From Allorhodopirellula heiligendammensis (GTDB lineage Bacteria; Planctomycetota; Planctomycetia; Pirellulales; Pirellulaceae), in the NCBI RefSeq assembly GCF_007860105.1, contig NZ_SJPU01000006.1, positions 34,553 to 98,552 of the forward strand: a stretch of 64,000 nt of DNA. Direction: 5' to 3'. This document shows positions 28,046 to 39,615 of this stretch, one piece after another. Position numbers and translations under genes: made by a program. The number at the start of each line of letters is the position of its first letter. The first letter of the stretch is position 1. The notes under the pieces are model-generated. The model searched no databases and was not told the DNA's origin. It saw only the letters and a list, made by a program, of their open reading frames with translations.

Positions 28046-29023
28046 TCATCCACACATCACATCGGACTCTTGAGATCGTGTTTCCTGCGCGTGACGAAAT
28101 CGGTGCCGCGTGAGTTGTTCCCATGCTGCATCGCGACCGCAGTTCATGAGCCGCTCAGGCCTTCGGAAATCAAACCACGCGACTTCGGCAAGATCAGGAC
28201 GAATATGAATATTCGCCCATTGCGATTTTTCTCGGCGTAAGATTTGTTCTCCGATATCTTGCATGCGCATCATCACATCGAGGGCTGATTCGAAGTTTTC
28301 GATGCGAGCATTGTGCTGGCCGATATCAATTGCGATCGTCATGTCGGTGGCATACGCGCTGGCCACCGTACTGGGGATGGAATCAACGACGCCGATATCA
28401 CACAACAGCATCCCATTGTGCTCCACCGGAGGAAAAATTCCGGGCAAGGCCATCGATGCATGAATTGCGGTGCGTAGTGAACCCGACTCCAGTACCACCC
28501 GGTGACCACTGCGGAGGTCAGCGGCGACAATACTCATGGGCGTAGGCAGATCCGAAAAATCGATGTCGGGAACGAGTTCATCGATGGACGTGGCCAAGAT
28601 CACACCAGGCATCAGCGACTGCTGGGTAACCGCACGGGTTAACCGGCGGTGAGCTGAGTAGAGATACTTGGCGCGTTCATACCACGCGACGATACCGGTC
28701 GACGGGTTCTCATCCGACACCCCTGTCGAACCGAATAGCTGAGCCTGATGGCGTCGAAATTCTGGTGAAGTGAGAAACCTAATCACACGAGACTGAACTC
28801 GGCGGATGTCCGTTTCGAGGGAGCACATGGCGCCAATCAACGCTCCGATACTGACACCGACGTAACGCTCCGGGTGAATTTCGGTCTGGGTAATTGCTTC
28901 CAAAGCACCGAGGTGTGCCAGTCCTCTTGCCCCGCCACCGCCCAATGCGATCACCGCACTGCGTCGGCGAGAAAAAGGTGCCTTGGGAAGTGGAAGGAAA
29001 GGAAGGAAATCGCGAAAATTCAT
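28046..29023 (-). CDS. Patatin-like phospholipase
   Basis: Serine-aspartate lipid acyl hydrolase. Visible blocks from the ATG at 29023 are the oxyanion-hole [16 protein letters not shown], the nucleophile elbow GVSIGALIG (Ser58), and the Asp region [12 protein letters not shown]. The ATG at 29023 is preferred because it overlaps the upstream acyl-CoA dehydrogenase stop (ATGA) and has AAGGAGG 12 bases upstream. It is the last gene of the leftward beta-oxidation operon, suggesting that it supplies fatty acids from lipids for the upstream enzymes (inference). No membrane span is obvious. It lies tail to tail with bioD. Confidence 0.9.
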   Translation of the reverse strand: MNFRDFLPFLPLPKAPFSRRRSAVIALGGGGARGLAHLGALEAITQTEIHPERYVGVSIGALIGAMCSLETDIRRVQSRVIRFLTSPEFRRHQAQLFGSTGVSDENPSTGIVAWYERAKYLYSAHRRLTRAVTQQSLMPGVILATSIDELVPDIDFSDLPTPMSIVAADLRSGHRVVLESGSLRTAIHASMALPGIFPPVEHNGMLLCDIGVVDSIPSTVASAYATDMTIAIDIGQHNARIENFESALDVMMRMQDIGEQILRREKSQWANIHIRPDLAEVAWFDFRRPERLMNCGRDAAWEQLTRHRFRHAQETRSQESDVMCG

Positions 29024-31029
29024 GACTCCGATTCCTCCTTGTATGGCATTAAAATCTCGCCTGACTGCACCCCCTCGAGGGCGGACCAACCCTGTTCAGC
29101 GATAGTGGCACCTAGTTGGGTCACAAGTCGAAAATCACGATCGCTTTCCTTGCCGCCGAGCATCTTCCGACGCAACTCACGACAAACCACATCGCCCGCT
29201 GCTCTGGTGGTGGCATCCTGACTGCGACTGGCGTACAAGCTCGTAACTAACACAACCACCGCGGACTGAATGTCGAGTGATAACGCAGACATCCGACACT
29301 GCCGATCGGCGAGTTTCAACTGATATTTCCGCATCGTTCCACTGACGTTCAAGCCACTGGACGACAGATACTGACGCGCGAAAAGTACGTGCTCCTGGAG
29401 CTCGGCGTTGGCAACATGCTCGTGACTCCAGTGGGCTGATCGGAGCGATTGGCTGGCGTACCAACCTGCGTACTTCATCATCGGCTTCCGTAGCGCCCAG
29501 GCGTGAGTGGGGTTGAACGGATTGGGGGCTTTCACACCCAGATCGTTGAGTGCATGACCGATCGGTTCAAAGTATTCCTTGCCATGTTGTTTGACCATCG
29601 ATTTGAAGAACGCCATTCCGAGCATCTCACCTTCACCCTCATAGATGCACGGCGCCAAAAAATCATGCACGTTGTCACCAAACAAATGACCTTTCAGAAA
29701 TGACCTGCCGCCGTGCGTCTTCATGAACAATTCGATCGCGGCCTCCTTCTGCATCTCGCTACCGAAAATTTTGGCGATGATGCATTCCATTTCACCACGA
29801 TAGCCTTGGTCGAGTAGTCCCGCACACCACGCTGTCAGGGCATCGCAGGCGACGATCATACCGGCGAGTCTGCCGACGCGGCGACGCACCAACTCACGAC
29901 GTTCGATCGCCAGACCATACGTCTCCCGGTAGGCAGCCCAGGGGAGAATTTCCGCCAGCATCCACCGCATCGCGCCAGCCGCATTGGCACACAGAGAAAC
30001 CCTGCCCAGATTCAGCCCATGATAGGCGATCGTCAGTCCATCACCCTGGCTGGGAACAAGCAGGTTTTCTTTGGGAACGCGAAAGTTCCTAAACACCAAG
30101 CCGTTGTTGTGGGCACGCCTGAGTGCGTAAATGTCGTAACGGTTCAATGAGAACGAGTCGTCAGTTTCCATGGGTAGATCAACCACCAGCACGCTCGGCT
30201 CGCCATTGATCTTGCAAACCAATCCGATCGTGCGTCCAGGGACAGCGTTGGTGATGAACAGTTTCTCGCCATTGACGACGTACTCGTCACCGTCGAGTAC
30301 CGCCGTCGTCCGCAACGCAGTCAGGTCACTGCCCGCGCCTGGTTCGGTGAGCGCGAACGCGGACAGTGCCCGTCCGTCGGCGAGTTTGGGTAGAAACCGG
30401 GACTTCTGCTCTTCGTTGCCGAATGACCGCACCGGATCAACTGCACCGATACAGCCATGCACCGATGCCAATCCCGCAACGGTGGGATCGATCGTGGCCA
30501 TGCGAGTGATCATATCGGCGAACTCGCGCATCGTTGCTCCACTGCCGCCGTAGTCGCGATCGACTAGCAAGCCCCAATATCCCACTGATCCCAATTCTGC
30601 GATCACCTTATTGGTGATCTTGCCGTCACTGCCAAACAAGGTCTCCTCGTTTCGATGCTTGCGGACGATCGTCAGGGCTTGCTCAACGACCAATGCCACC
30701 GAAGGTGATGAACGCAGCGGAATCGACTCAAACAACGCAGTGTCATTCTGTTTTTCCCAAACCGCTCGGTGTACGGGGCTATTGACGGTTTGGTACCGGG
30801 GCGCGAAAAGCGCCTCGACTTCGTCATCGGCGCTGTCCAACACACCGGTTCGCTTAGCTTCGTCGGCCGACGCGCCGCCAAGCCGCAAGGCAACTTCCGC
30901 AAACGAGTCTGCTTTAGCCGGTTTCTTGTTGTGAGGAGTCGGTGTCCCCTCGGCATCCCCGCTGGCAGGAGTCGATGACGGATGTGTGGGCTGCTCAGTT
31001 GACGGCTCGTCTCGAAAATCGGTACTCAT
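29020..31029 (-). CDS. Acyl-CoA dehydrogenase, long form
   Basis: FAD enzyme forming trans-2-enoyl-CoA, the first step of beta-oxidation. The N-terminal 60 residues are Pro/Ser/Thr-rich and probably disordered. The core holds [33 protein letters not shown] (FAD binding), the linker to the beta domain ([14 protein letters not shown]) and the C-terminal helical domain with [17 protein letters not shown] further C-terminal extension to residue 669 resembles the very-long-chain/ACAD9 type. It overlaps the upstream FadJ gene and the downstream patatin gene by 4 bases each, so all three are translationally coupled. Chain-length preference is not readable. Confidence 0.93.
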   Translation of the reverse strand: MSTDFRDEPSTEQPTHPSSTPASGDAEGTPTPHNKKPAKADSFAEVALRLGGASADEAKRTGVLDSADDEVEALFAPRYQTVNSPVHRAVWEKQNDTALFESIPLRSSPSVALVVEQALTIVRKHRNEETLFGSDGKITNKVIAELGSVGYWGLLVDRDYGGSGATMREFADMITRMATIDPTVAGLASVHGCIGAVDPVRSFGNEEQKSRFLPKLADGRALSAFALTEPGAGSDLTALRTTAVLDGDEYVVNGEKLFITNAVPGRTIGLVCKINGEPSVLVVDLPMETDDSFSLNRYDIYALRRAHNNGLVFRNFRVPKENLLVPSQGDGLTIAYHGLNLGRVSLCANAAGAMRWMLAEILPWAAYRETYGLAIERRELVRRRVGRLAGMIVACDALTAWCAGLLDQGYRGEMECIIAKIFGSEMQKEAAIELFMKTHGGRSFLKGHLFGDNVHDFLAPCIYEGEGEMLGMAFFKSMVKQHGKEYFEPIGHALNDLGVKAPNPFNPTHAWALRKPMMKYAGWYASQSLRSAHWSHEHVANAELQEHVLFARQYLSSSGLNVSGTMRKYQLKLADRQCRMSALSLDIQSAVVVLVTSLYASRSQDATTRAAGDVVCRELRRKMLGGKESDRDFRLVTQLGATIAEQGWSALEGVQSGEILMPYKEESES

Positions 31030-33269
31030 CGTATGCTCCTTGAGGAAGAAGAGTCGTTACCACGCCACTTGCGTTGCGATTCGGTCGTACTGAGCGAACG
31101 CTCGCGAACGTAAAACCGTTGATCCGCCGCAGACATTGCTGCAATCAATTCAGGTGGCGAAAAACGATTGCCGTGTACAGTCTGTAACCGTTTCAAATTC
31201 TCATGTACGAGTTTCACTCCGATGCCATCGATCACGCGTAAGGGGCCACCACGATGGGGTGCGAATCCCGTGGCCAAAACCATCGCGAGATCGATCATCC
31301 AATCTTCGCGTACGATCTGCTGTTCTTTGCATAACACGGCTTCGCGCAGCATTGGGTAGACCAACCGACGTTGAATCGTGCTCAGCCCATCGTTGGCAAA
31401 GCCATCGTCTGGTTCTAAACAGACCGGCGAAGATAACGCTGCGACTTTGTGCGGAACCGATTTGCCATCCTGATATCGGTAGAACCCGCTACCTGCTTTC
31501 TTGCCGATATCGCCCCGCTGGACCATGTCCGTCAAGACATCGACGACGGGGTCGAGCCCCTCAATCACGTGGCCAAGTGACGAGGCGACGTGTTTCGCGA
31601 TATCGACTCCCACCTGGTCAATCAGCTCAAGCGGTCCCATCGGCATCCCAAAACGGCGTAGTTCGCGGTCGATCTCCGCTGGCGAATAGCCCTCACCAAT
31701 CATCAACACCGCTTCACCAAGATAGGGAAAGAGAACACGGTTGACGAGAAATCCAGGCGAGTCCTTGGTAACGATTGGCGTCTTGCCGAGTGAACGCACG
31801 AACGCGACCAATCGTGTAATCGTGTCGTCGTTGGTCACTGCGCCGCGAATCACCTCCACTAATTCCATTCGATGCACCGGATTGAAAAAGTGCAATCCTG
31901 CTACACGTTCGGGATGCGTGGTGGAGGTCGCGATCGCATCAACCGAGAGCGAAGAAGTGTTGGTCGCGAGAATGCAGTCGGTCGCAACGAGGCCATCCAG
32001 GCGAGCAAATATCTGCTGTTTGATATCCATCCGCTCGACCGCCGCCTCAACGACCAAGTCACATAGAACGATTGCATCGTCATCGGTCGACATCACGACC
32101 CGATCGTTGAGTTCACGGCGTTTCTCGGCACCCAGCCGATTTCGATCCGCGTAGGTCTTCATCAGTTTCTCAAGCCGCGCGCGGCCCTGCTGAGCAGCGG
32201 ATTCGTCGACTTCGCGAAACGCAACGTCGTATCCATGCGTCGCTGCAAATTGTCCAATCCCTGCACCCATAGCCCCTGCACCGACCACACCCACGCGACG
32301 AATTTCGTGAGAGTGAATGTCTGCTCGCTCGGCATGGGTTGCCCACGTCTTGATATCTCGCGCCGACTCTCGTGCAAAGAAGAGATTCAGCAGATTGCGA
32401 CATGTGGGAGTAGCGAGCAGTTTTACGAACTCGCTACGCTCAGTCACATAACCAGCACCCTGCTTTTGCAATCCAGTCTCGATGGCATGTACCGCTGCGG
32501 GGAGTGCGGGGTACTGTTCCGCCTTGGAGCGAATCTTCGCGCGAGTTTTGTGAAGTATCCACGTCCGGGCCGGTTTGGCACATTCAAGAAAGCGCAGCAG
32601 TCGCTTTCTAAGAGGCCGTTGAGTGCGAACGTCACCACGCAAAATGTCCGCGATAAATTGATTCACACCGACTTCCCAGTCTTCAGGTGTGATGGCGCGG
32701 TCGACCAATCCAATCTTCGCCGCTGCATGCGCCGACAGCGTTTTGCCTTGGAGGATCATACCCAGGCTCTGCACTAGCCCAACCTGCCGTGGTAACCTCT
32801 GAGTGCCCCCCCAACCCGGAATCACACCGAGTTTGATCTCGGGCAGCCCAATCTTGGTGCTACTATTGTCTCGCGCGACACGGTAGTCACACGCCAAAGA
32901 CCATTCCAACCCGCCACCTAGGCAGGGCCCATGGATGACCACCAAGGTTGGTGTTTTCAAATGATCGATGCGATGGAATAACTGTTGCCCTGCATCGATA
33001 AGTCGACCCGCTTGCGCCGGACCGCTGATCGATGCAATATCGCGAACATCGGCGCCAGCGAGAAATCCGCTTTCCTTCTCGCTACGAAAAACCACCAAGC
33101 GAAGGTCCGAACGCGATTCGATATCACTGACGATTGCCTCGAGTTCCTCCATGACAGATTGCGTCAATACGTTCATCGGACGCTTCGGGACGTCGATCGC
33201 CACGGTCATCACACCGGCCGAGTCGGTGGATACGTGAAAGGCGTCGTACGGCTTCTCTCGGAAATTCAT
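31026..33269 (-). CDS. fadJ: FadJ-type bifunctional enoyl-CoA hydratase / 3-hydroxyacyl-CoA dehydrogenase
   Basis: Trifunctional-complex alpha chain covering hydration and NAD-linked oxidation in beta-oxidation. Residues 1-190 are an enoyl-CoA hydratase domain ([29 protein letters not shown] with the oxyanion-hole and catalytic Glu region). From about 300 the Rossmann dehydrogenase begins ([15 protein letters not shown]), followed by [26 protein letters not shown] and the dimerisation domain, which appears twice. I start at the ATG at 33269 with AGGAG 7 bases upstream. It lies 28 bases after the thiolase stop and overlaps the dehydrogenase gene by 4 bases. Confidence 0.94.
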   Translation of the reverse strand: MNFREKPYDAFHVSTDSAGVMTVAIDVPKRPMNVLTQSVMEELEAIVSDIESRSDLRLVVFRSEKESGFLAGADVRDIASISGPAQAGRLIDAGQQLFHRIDHLKTPTLVVIHGPCLGGGLEWSLACDYRVARDNSSTKIGLPEIKLGVIPGWGGTQRLPRQVGLVQSLGMILQGKTLSAHAAAKIGLVDRAITPEDWEVGVNQFIADILRGDVRTQRPLRKRLLRFLECAKPARTWILHKTRAKIRSKAEQYPALPAAVHAIETGLQKQGAGYVTERSEFVKLLATPTCRNLLNLFFARESARDIKTWATHAERADIHSHEIRRVGVVGAGAMGAGIGQFAATHGYDVAFREVDESAAQQGRARLEKLMKTYADRNRLGAEKRRELNDRVVMSTDDDAIVLCDLVVEAAVERMDIKQQIFARLDGLVATDCILATNTSSLSVDAIATSTTHPERVAGLHFFNPVHRMELVEVIRGAVTNDDTITRLVAFVRSLGKTPIVTKDSPGFLVNRVLFPYLGEAVLMIGEGYSPAEIDRELRRFGMPMGPLELIDQVGVDIAKHVASSLGHVIEGLDPVVDVLTDMVQRGDIGKKAGSGFYRYQDGKSVPHKVAALSSPVCLEPDDGFANDGLSTIQRRLVYPMLREAVLCKEQQIVREDWMIDLAMVLATGFAPHRGGPLRVIDGIGVKLVHENLKRLQTVHGNRFSPPELIAAMSAADQRFYVRERSLSTTESQRKWRGNDSSSSRSIR

Positions 33270-33297
33270 GATTGTCTCCTGGTAGGTAACGAACGTT

Positions 33298-34602
33298 TCA
33301 CGGCGTTTCCACAACGATTGCCATTCCCTGGCCACCACCAACGCAGAGCGTGGCAAGTCCTCGGTGTTTGCCCTGATCATGAAGAGCGCGGAGCAAAGTC
33401 AGTACCATGCGGGTGCCCGTGGTGCCCACGGGATGGCCCAGTGCGATCGCCCCGCCATGAACGTTGACCCGGTCCATCGGCAATTCACCCACCGCGCAGT
33501 CCTGGCCGAGTTCCTGTTGAGCAAATGACTTGGACGCCATCGCTCGCTCGCAGGCGATCACTTGCGCAGCAAAGGCTTCGTTGATCTCGATCAAGTCAAA
33601 ATCGGCGAATGACAGTCCCGTTTGCCGAAACAGTTTGGCCACGGCATATACCGGTCCCAGTCCCATCCGTCGGGGATCGCAGCCTGCGATCGCATATGCT
33701 GTCAGGCGACCGAGCGGGGGACGAGCGAAACGTTCCAGACCGGACTCGGACGACAGCACCAGGGCTGCCGCTCCATCGGTAATCTGGCAACTATTGCCAG
33801 CCGTGACGGTACCGTCGCGGGCAAAGATCGGCCGCAACTTTGCGAGTTTGTCGGCGGTTTGCCCTGACCGAATGCCATCATCCTGATCGCATCGGCCCCC
33901 ATCAGGCAGAGACACCGTTGTGATTTCACCTGAAAAGAAACAACGCTCTTGGGTCTGCGCGGCTTTGATATGGCTTGCTGCAGCAAATGTGTCTTGCTCC
34001 TCGCGGGAGACATTGTATTCGGTGGCCAGTAGTTCGGCGGTTTCGCCCATGTTCATGCCACTGACAGGATCGGTTAGACCTAGCTCGATACCCGCGATGG
34101 GTTGGAAGTGACGGGGGCGAAAGTCTTTGAGCACCTTCAATCGGGCCATCACGGTTTTCGCACGCGACAAGCGTGTCCACACACGGGCGGCGTCGGGGCT
34201 GACTAGCAGCGGGATCTGCGACATCGATTCCGTGCCGCCTGCGACGACAGCGGAGGCGCCCTCGTAATGGATGGCATTGCAACCCGCGACGAGGGACTGC
34301 ATCCCCGATGCACAGTTGCGGTTGACCGTGTGGGCGATGCGAGATTGCGGCACCCCGGCCTTCAACGCGATCACCCGCGCGATGTTCGCCGCATCCGGTG
34401 GTGAAGACACGTTCCCGAAAATGACCTGGTCGATCGCTTCAGGAGCCAGCCCACAGCGCAGCAGTGACTGTTCAACCGTCAGACGCCCTAATTCCACCGC
34501 CGAGACGTTCGCGAGTCTACCGAACGCCTTGGCGAATGGAGTGCGAATGCCGTCGATAATCGCGACAGGGGTAAACGCCATAGTCGTTTTTGACATCGTC
34601 AT
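33298..34602 (-). CDS. fadI: Acetyl-CoA C-acyltransferase (3-ketoacyl-CoA thiolase)
   Basis: Cleaves 3-ketoacyl-CoA with CoA, the last beta-oxidation step. The nucleophile Cys is in NRNCASGMQSL, the catalytic His in INEAFAAQV and NVHGGAIALGHPVG, and the second Cys in LCVGGGQGMA. Thiolase II-like insert and total length (434 residues) are typical of FadI-type subunits. It begins inside the acyl-CoA ligase stop (4-base overlap). It functions with the adjoining FadJ-type chain as a complex in related systems. Confidence 0.94.
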   Translation of the reverse strand: MTMSKTTMAFTPVAIIDGIRTPFAKAFGRLANVSAVELGRLTVEQSLLRCGLAPEAIDQVIFGNVSSPPDAANIARVIALKAGVPQSRIAHTVNRNCASGMQSLVAGCNAIHYEGASAVVAGGTESMSQIPLLVSPDAARVWTRLSRAKTVMARLKVLKDFRPRHFQPIAGIELGLTDPVSGMNMGETAELLATEYNVSREEQDTFAAASHIKAAQTQERCFFSGEITTVSLPDGGRCDQDDGIRSGQTADKLAKLRPIFARDGTVTAGNSCQITDGAAALVLSSESGLERFARPPLGRLTAYAIAGCDPRRMGLGPVYAVAKLFRQTGLSFADFDLIEINEAFAAQVIACERAMASKSFAQQELGQDCAVGELPMDRVNVHGGAIALGHPVGTTGTRMVLTLLRALHDQGKHRGLATLCVGGGQGMAIVVETP

Positions 34603-36368
34603 GAGCTTGCTCCGGGAAGATTCTCAGACTCTGATTCTCGCAGTTTTCTACGGATGACTTTCCCTAAAAAGTTCTTGGGCAATTCACCCTGGCACTGCTC
34701 ATACACGCGGGGTTGCTTGTGTTTGGATAGATGCATTTTGCAATGCTCTCGTAGCACATTTTCATCCCAGGTTGCTCCTGGTTTGAGAACGACAATGGCT
34801 TTGACCACCTCGCCGCGAAGTTCGTCAGGCTGGCCGACCACGGCGGCTTCCGCAACGCCGTCGGCGGTTTGCAATACGGCTTCGACTTCGACCGGGTAAA
34901 CATTGAATCCGGACGTAATAATCAAGTCCTTCTTGCGTCCCACAATGGTGTACCGACCACTCCGATCGCGGCTCGCCAAGTCTCCGGTGCGCAACCACCC
35001 ATCTTCGATGGCAGCTTGCGTGCGTTCGGCGTCTCGCCAATACCCGAGCATCACCTGCGGTCCCCGGACGACCATTTCGCCGACGACGCCACACCCCAGG
35101 TCGTCGAGGCCGCCGTGCTCATCGACGATTCGGCATTGAGTTTCGGGCAGCGGAAAACCGATCGTGCCATAGCACGGCTCCGCGTAAAGATCGCCGACAT
35201 GCGTGACCGGCGAAGCTTCAGACAACCCGAAGCCCTCCACGACCAACCCACCGCAATGAGACGCAAAGGTTTCGGCAATGTCCGCGTCCAGCGGAGCTCC
35301 GCCGGAGATCACCCAATTGACCGACTTCAAGTCCGCGGGGTAGTCGTCGAGTCGTTCATTCATCGCAGCCAACATCGCTGGAACGGCGTGCAGGACCGTC
35401 GGGCGATGCTGGACCATCAGCGAGATGACTTGACGGACGTTGAAGCGATGGTGCAGTACCAGCGTGGCCCCCATGGCCGCACCACCCATTACCATCGCCG
35501 ACATCCCATAGCTGTGGAAAAACGGCAATACCGCCAGCATGGTGTCCTCGGCAAACCTTCGCCGAGTCCACATCAATTGCTGCCAAGCATTCGCTACCAT
35601 GTTTTCGTGGCTAAGCGTGACGGCCTTGGGAACACCCGTGGTGCCACCGGTCGGCAAAATGTATGCGGGATCGGTATGCGGATTGATTGGTACTGGTTTC
35701 CACTCCCGCTGCGTGTTCGCAATCTCTTCTCGCAGCCAATGATGAGCATGGTCGGCAGGCAACGACCACATCCCCAGTCGCTGTTGACGCATCCACAAGT
35801 AGCCGATCTGTTTGAAGGCAGGCAAATGTTCACGAATGGATACATAAAATGTGTGATCTAGTTTGGCTTGGCAGGGGGCGAGCAAATGGGCGAGCATGTC
35901 CAGCGTTACGATCACCTTGCACCCAGTTTGATCGACGAGTTTGTCAATCTCCTCCGCAGCCATCAATGGACTCAGCGCTACCGTCACGCCGCCTGCCCGC
36001 CAAACCGCGTTCGCCGTGACGATGAATTCAGGCACGTTGGGCAGCAACACAGCGACGCGATCACCAGGTCCGATACCGTAGGCCTGGAACATCGCAGCGC
36101 AGCGTACGATGTCATAGTTGAGTTCCTCATAGGTCCAACTCCGCTCGCCATAGATCACGGCAACACGGTGCGGAATCACGTCGGCAGCGTGCCGTACCAA
36201 GCCAAATGCTGGCAGGCCCTCGTAACGCTCGATCGCCGCCGGCTGAGCAGGCTGTCGGCCTAGGATGGCGGCGGGCAACCGTGCCGCGAACACATCGCGA
36301 ACGTCTACTGAATCGTCCGTGTTTGACCCAGGGACAAGGGCATGCGGTACGGGGAGGACATCACCCAT
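34599..36368 (-). CDS. fadD: Long-chain fatty-acid-CoA ligase
   Basis: AMP-forming synthetase that activates fatty acids to acyl-CoA, supplying the downstream beta-oxidation enzymes. Motifs: ILPTGGTTGVPKAVTLSHENM (P-loop-like A3), GLSEASPVTHVG (A5), GWLRTGDLASRDRSGRYTIVGRKKDLI (A7-A8) and LPKNFLGKVIRRKLRE (A10 Lys region). I use the ATG at 36368 (AGGAA 8 bases upstream), giving 589 residues; the frame is open to 36425. It is the first gene of a leftward operon with thiolase, FadJ, acyl-CoA dehydrogenase and patatin. Substrate chain length is inferred from the operon. Confidence 0.93.
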   Translation of the reverse strand: MGDVLPVPHALVPGSNTDDSVDVRDVFAARLPAAILGRQPAQPAAIERYEGLPAFGLVRHAADVIPHRVAVIYGERSWTYEELNYDIVRCAAMFQAYGIGPGDRVAVLLPNVPEFIVTANAVWRAGGVTVALSPLMAAEEIDKLVDQTGCKVIVTLDMLAHLLAPCQAKLDHTFYVSIREHLPAFKQIGYLWMRQQRLGMWSLPADHAHHWLREEIANTQREWKPVPINPHTDPAYILPTGGTTGVPKAVTLSHENMVANAWQQLMWTRRRFAEDTMLAVLPFFHSYGMSAMVMGGAAMGATLVLHHRFNVRQVISLMVQHRPTVLHAVPAMLAAMNERLDDYPADLKSVNWVISGGAPLDADIAETFASHCGGLVVEGFGLSEASPVTHVGDLYAEPCYGTIGFPLPETQCRIVDEHGGLDDLGCGVVGEMVVRGPQVMLGYWRDAERTQAAIEDGWLRTGDLASRDRSGRYTIVGRKKDLIITSGFNVYPVEVEAVLQTADGVAEAAVVGQPDELRGEVVKAIVVLKPGATWDENVLREHCKMHLSKHKQPRVYEQCQGELPKNFLGKVIRRKLRESESENLPGASS

Positions 36369-37124
36369 CACTCGATTCCTGTTCAGAGAGTTGGATCTAT
36401 CCGAAACAGGAATTCCCGACGACACCGCTTACGCAATTCGCCGCCAACGCAACGATCGCGAAAGAATGCTGGGCCCATTTCGAATACAGGTCGTCCCTGA
36501 CGTACTGCGGCAAACGGGGCCCGGTTGACAGGCGGTCCGCTCCGCTCCTGTGGCGGCGTCCAGCGCGGCGAACCCTGACATGATCAAACCGAGAGGGCTC
36601 GAATTGCCGAACACCTCACTATACGCAGTGAGTCGAACAAAGGAAAGGATATTCCCTTAAAAAACTTGCTGCGAGAAAATAGGCAACGCAATAAGGTATT
36701 GGCTCCGCTGCCCCAAGATCGCAATTATGGCGAATGGGCGCTCACCGCCGTGCCGCCCCCAGCAATTGCAGGCCGCCGCCGATTTCCGCTGTACCCGGTC
36801 GAGCGGTTCTAAAACATCATCCTCGCCGGGCCTGTTCCGCCAGTGATTGGGCTGCGGCATCGTCGCGTGAGTAGGCGTCCCAGCAGGCTGTGCTCATGGT
36901 CGGCATGGTCCGATGATGATGGGGGTTCCACCGTTACGACTCGGTCCGCAGAGAATGATCCGTAAATGCTGAGTGTGCCCCGTTGTCCAATCGCAACTCG
37001 TACTTGTCGCCAGCAGGGAGAGCAGCAACGTTTCCATGGTTTTATGAACCTCACTCCTAGCCTACGATAGCCCGCTTCAAGCTTGAACGATGCAAGCGAC
37101 GGCAACCATGACGAAGGAAGTATG
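36369..37124. other. Intergenic region between divergent fadD and the Gfo/Idh gene
   Basis: About 755 bases. Both strands have short open frames (for example 36657-36860 minus and 36809-37189 minus), but none has a ribosome-binding site together with a recognisable protein motif. No clear hairpin with T-run, structured RNA or repeat was found. It presumably holds the promoter of the beta-oxidation operon. Confidence 0.5.
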
Positions 37125-38099
37125 ATGACTATTCGGTGGGGACTGATCGGGGTCGGCGACATTGCCAACAAACGGGTGGCGGCGGCCATCCAAGCGGACC
37201 CGCTTTCGGATCTGGTGGCGGTTTGCCGGCGCAGCGAAGCGCAGTTGCATGATTTTGCGGATCAGTTCTCGGTGCCCGGCCGTTTCACGAACGCCGATGA
37301 TCTATTGGCGATCGAAGACCTCGATGCTGTTTACATCGCCACCCCTGTCGATTGTCATCTACCGCAGACCATTGCTGCCGCCGCCGCTGGCAAACATGTC
37401 CTCGTTGAAAAACCAATGGCGCTCGATCCGGATCAATGCGATCAAATGATTGCCGCTTGCGATCAGGCGAACGTCCAACTCGGTGTAGCGTACTACCGCC
37501 GATTTTACCCGGTCGTGCAGCGAATTAAGCAATTACTCGATGCTGGTAAATTGGGGCGCATCCTGTCGATTGCCTGTGTGACTGGAAATCCTAATCGATT
37601 TCCTGCCGATGATTGGCGTGTGATCTGCGCCCGCGGTGGTGGTGGCCCACTGATGGATATCGGGAGCCACCGCATCGACGTGTTTCTGCAGCTGATGGGT
37701 GACATCGACGCCGTCCAGTCCAGCATGATGGACGCTCCCGATTTCGAAGCCGAGCAGGTTGCCACCGTGATGCTTGGGTTTCAAAACGGAGCTCATGGTG
37801 TACTGCAGTGCTTTTTCGGTACCATCAATTCGCCCGATCGACTTGAGATCATTGGTACCGATGGCCGCATTACCGTAGAAGACCTCAATCAAGGCGACCT
37901 GACGTTGTTCACCGCCGACGGAGTTACAGTCGAGTCACACCCACCGGCGAGTAACCTGCATCGCCCCCTGATCGAGGAGTTTTCGCAAGCGGTGTCGGAA
38001 AACCGCAGCCCGGCAATTTCGGGGCGGACCGGCAGGAAAACGAATGAGATTATGCAGCGAGCCTACGAGCACGATCGTTCTCGTCGAGCGGGCGCGTGA
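37125..38099 (+). CDS. Gfo/Idh/MocA-family NAD(P)-dependent oxidoreductase
   Basis: Dehydrogenase of sugars or sugar-like compounds. The N-terminal Rossmann fold has WGLIGVGDIANKRVA; EKP occurs in VLVEKPMALDP (catalytic Lys); the second domain contains GGGPLMDIGSHRIDV with its His. The ATG at 37125 has AAGGA 6 bases upstream; the adjacent ATG at 37122 is also possible, and the frame is open to 37083. Length 324 residues is normal. Substrate unknown. It seems to be monocistronic. Confidence 0.9.
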   Translation: MTIRWGLIGVGDIANKRVAAAIQADPLSDLVAVCRRSEAQLHDFADQFSVPGRFTNADDLLAIEDLDAVYIATPVDCHLPQTIAAAAAGKHVLVEKPMALDPDQCDQMIAACDQANVQLGVAYYRRFYPVVQRIKQLLDAGKLGRILSIACVTGNPNRFPADDWRVICARGGGGPLMDIGSHRIDVFLQLMGDIDAVQSSMMDAPDFEAEQVATVMLGFQNGAHGVLQCFFGTINSPDRLEIIGTDGRITVEDLNQGDLTLFTADGVTVESHPPASNLHRPLIEEFSQAVSENRSPAISGRTGRKTNEIMQRAYEHDRSRRAGA

Positions 38100-38332
38100 C
38101 TGCGATTTATTTTCTGAAAACACTCACGCAGCCCACTCAAACAGTCCGACCAATACAACCAGACCCACCTCTCGAACGACGCAAAATCAGATTTGATGGA
38201 TCCGTTTTTCTTGAGTCAAAACCTAAAAAAAATTGCGTGATTGCTTTGGTACTAAGCGAGACCGCATGCATTTCTTGGCACGTCGCGATTTCATGCAACG
38301 TGCGAACCTAGAAAACCGAGAGGTTCGTAACG

Positions 38333-39424
38333 ATGGCAGACGGGAGTAGGCGACCGCCCACATTGCCGCTGATGTGCCTTAGCATGTTTGCGGTGACAGC
38401 GACAATCGTGTTGGCGGATACCCCCTCAACCATGGCTGAAGGTCGTGAGTATGTCAACTCTGAGTTGCCATCGCTACTCAGTGAATGGGTTCCGACAAAC
38501 GACCATATGCTTGATTCGACAGCGGACACGATTGGCTCGCTTCTCGACGACAGTCACGCGTCGCGCATGGACGTCGACGCGGGTGATGTCGTGCCGCTGC
38601 TAACCGATGGTGCTCAGCAAGTTTACATTCCTGCAGGGTCGACCTCGCGGTCCACCAGCGAACAGCGGGAGTGGATCGTCTTGCCGGATGGGTTACTGTG
38701 GCATTCGTATCTCGCGGGCCCCCAAGAGCCGCGTATTTCGGCGCTGCTGCTCGCCGATGAGAAGGGCGGTTACTTTTGGGATGCCACGCTCGGCGGACGC
38801 GTCGGTTTCTTGCGATACGGTACGCCCGGAGCGAAAGATCCACATGGCTGGCAGTGGGATCTCGAGGGGGCCGCGATCACACGGCTGAACCTGCTCGAAC
38901 AGACTGATGTTGAATCCGTAGACTATCGTTTCGGAACGGAACTCACGTGGGCGGAAGGGCCGTGGGCAATGAAGGCTGGCTACTTCCATATCAGCTCACA
39001 CGTTGGCGATGAATACCTCGTTCGAAATCCGACCTTTGAACGTATTAACTACGTGACTGAATCGTTGATCTGGGGGATCAGCTACAAGCCGACCGAGCCC
39101 ACTCGAGTCTACGGGGAAGTGGCGTATGCCGTGCACCGTTCCGGTGGAGCTCGACCGTTCCAATTCCAAACCGGAGCGGAGTGGACACCACCACCGAACC
39201 GACCCCGAGGGATCGCCCCCTTTGCGGCCGCCAACCTCGGATTCTTCGAAGCCACCGAGTTCCATATGCAGACGACAATCCAAGCCGGTTGGGGATTTCA
39301 GGGGCCACAGTCAGGCCGACGACTGCGGTTCGGTCTGCAGTATGGGGACGGTCCCAGTAACCAGTTCGAGTTTTACACGCTGAGTCAGGAATACCTGGGC
39401 TGGGGCATTTGGTTCGACTACTAG
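38333..39424 (+). CDS. Exported DUF1207-like outer-membrane protein
   Basis: A 363-residue exported protein. The signal sequence (LMCLSMFAVTATIVLADT) is followed by about 80 residues of Ser/Asp-rich sequence and then, from about 120, a domain starting IVLPDGLLWHSYLAGPQEPRIS. Repeated beta-strand-like segments with aromatic girdles (YFWDATLGGRVGFLRYG, TELTWAEGPWAMKAGYFHIS, GEVAYAVHRSGG, RRLRFGLQYGDG) end in WGIWFDY, which suits a barrel inserted by the BAM machinery. I match it from memory to the DUF1207 family common in planctomycetes, with moderate confidence. The possible internal start at 38372 keeps the signal peptide. Role unknown. Confidence 0.6.
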   Translation: MADGSRRPPTLPLMCLSMFAVTATIVLADTPSTMAEGREYVNSELPSLLSEWVPTNDHMLDSTADTIGSLLDDSHASRMDVDAGDVVPLLTDGAQQVYIPAGSTSRSTSEQREWIVLPDGLLWHSYLAGPQEPRISALLLADEKGGYFWDATLGGRVGFLRYGTPGAKDPHGWQWDLEGAAITRLNLLEQTDVESVDYRFGTELTWAEGPWAMKAGYFHISSHVGDEYLVRNPTFERINYVTESLIWGISYKPTEPTRVYGEVAYAVHRSGGARPFQFQTGAEWTPPPNRPRGIAPFAAANLGFFEATEFHMQTTIQAGWGFQGPQSGRRLRFGLQYGDGPSNQFEFYTLSQEYLGWGIWFDY

Positions 39425-39615
39425 GTATCGAGCGAATGGGTATCAATCGGACAATCCTCGTCGTATCTCGATTCCGCGACGGTTGTCTAACGCATCGCTT
39501 TGGCGCGGCCAGGGAGAGCTCTGCCAGACGGTTCCAGCTTAAACCGAAGCTGCGACATCACTCGTGAAAGCTCACCGCAACGCCCTGAGCGGCGGGTGGC
39601 CTGACCAGCGTGCGA

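Noticed and set aside
36809..37189. Leftward 126-residue frame upstream of the Gfo/Idh gene
   Set aside because: It overlaps the 5' end of that gene, lacks motifs and a ribosome-binding site, and its hydrophobic pattern is not protein-like.
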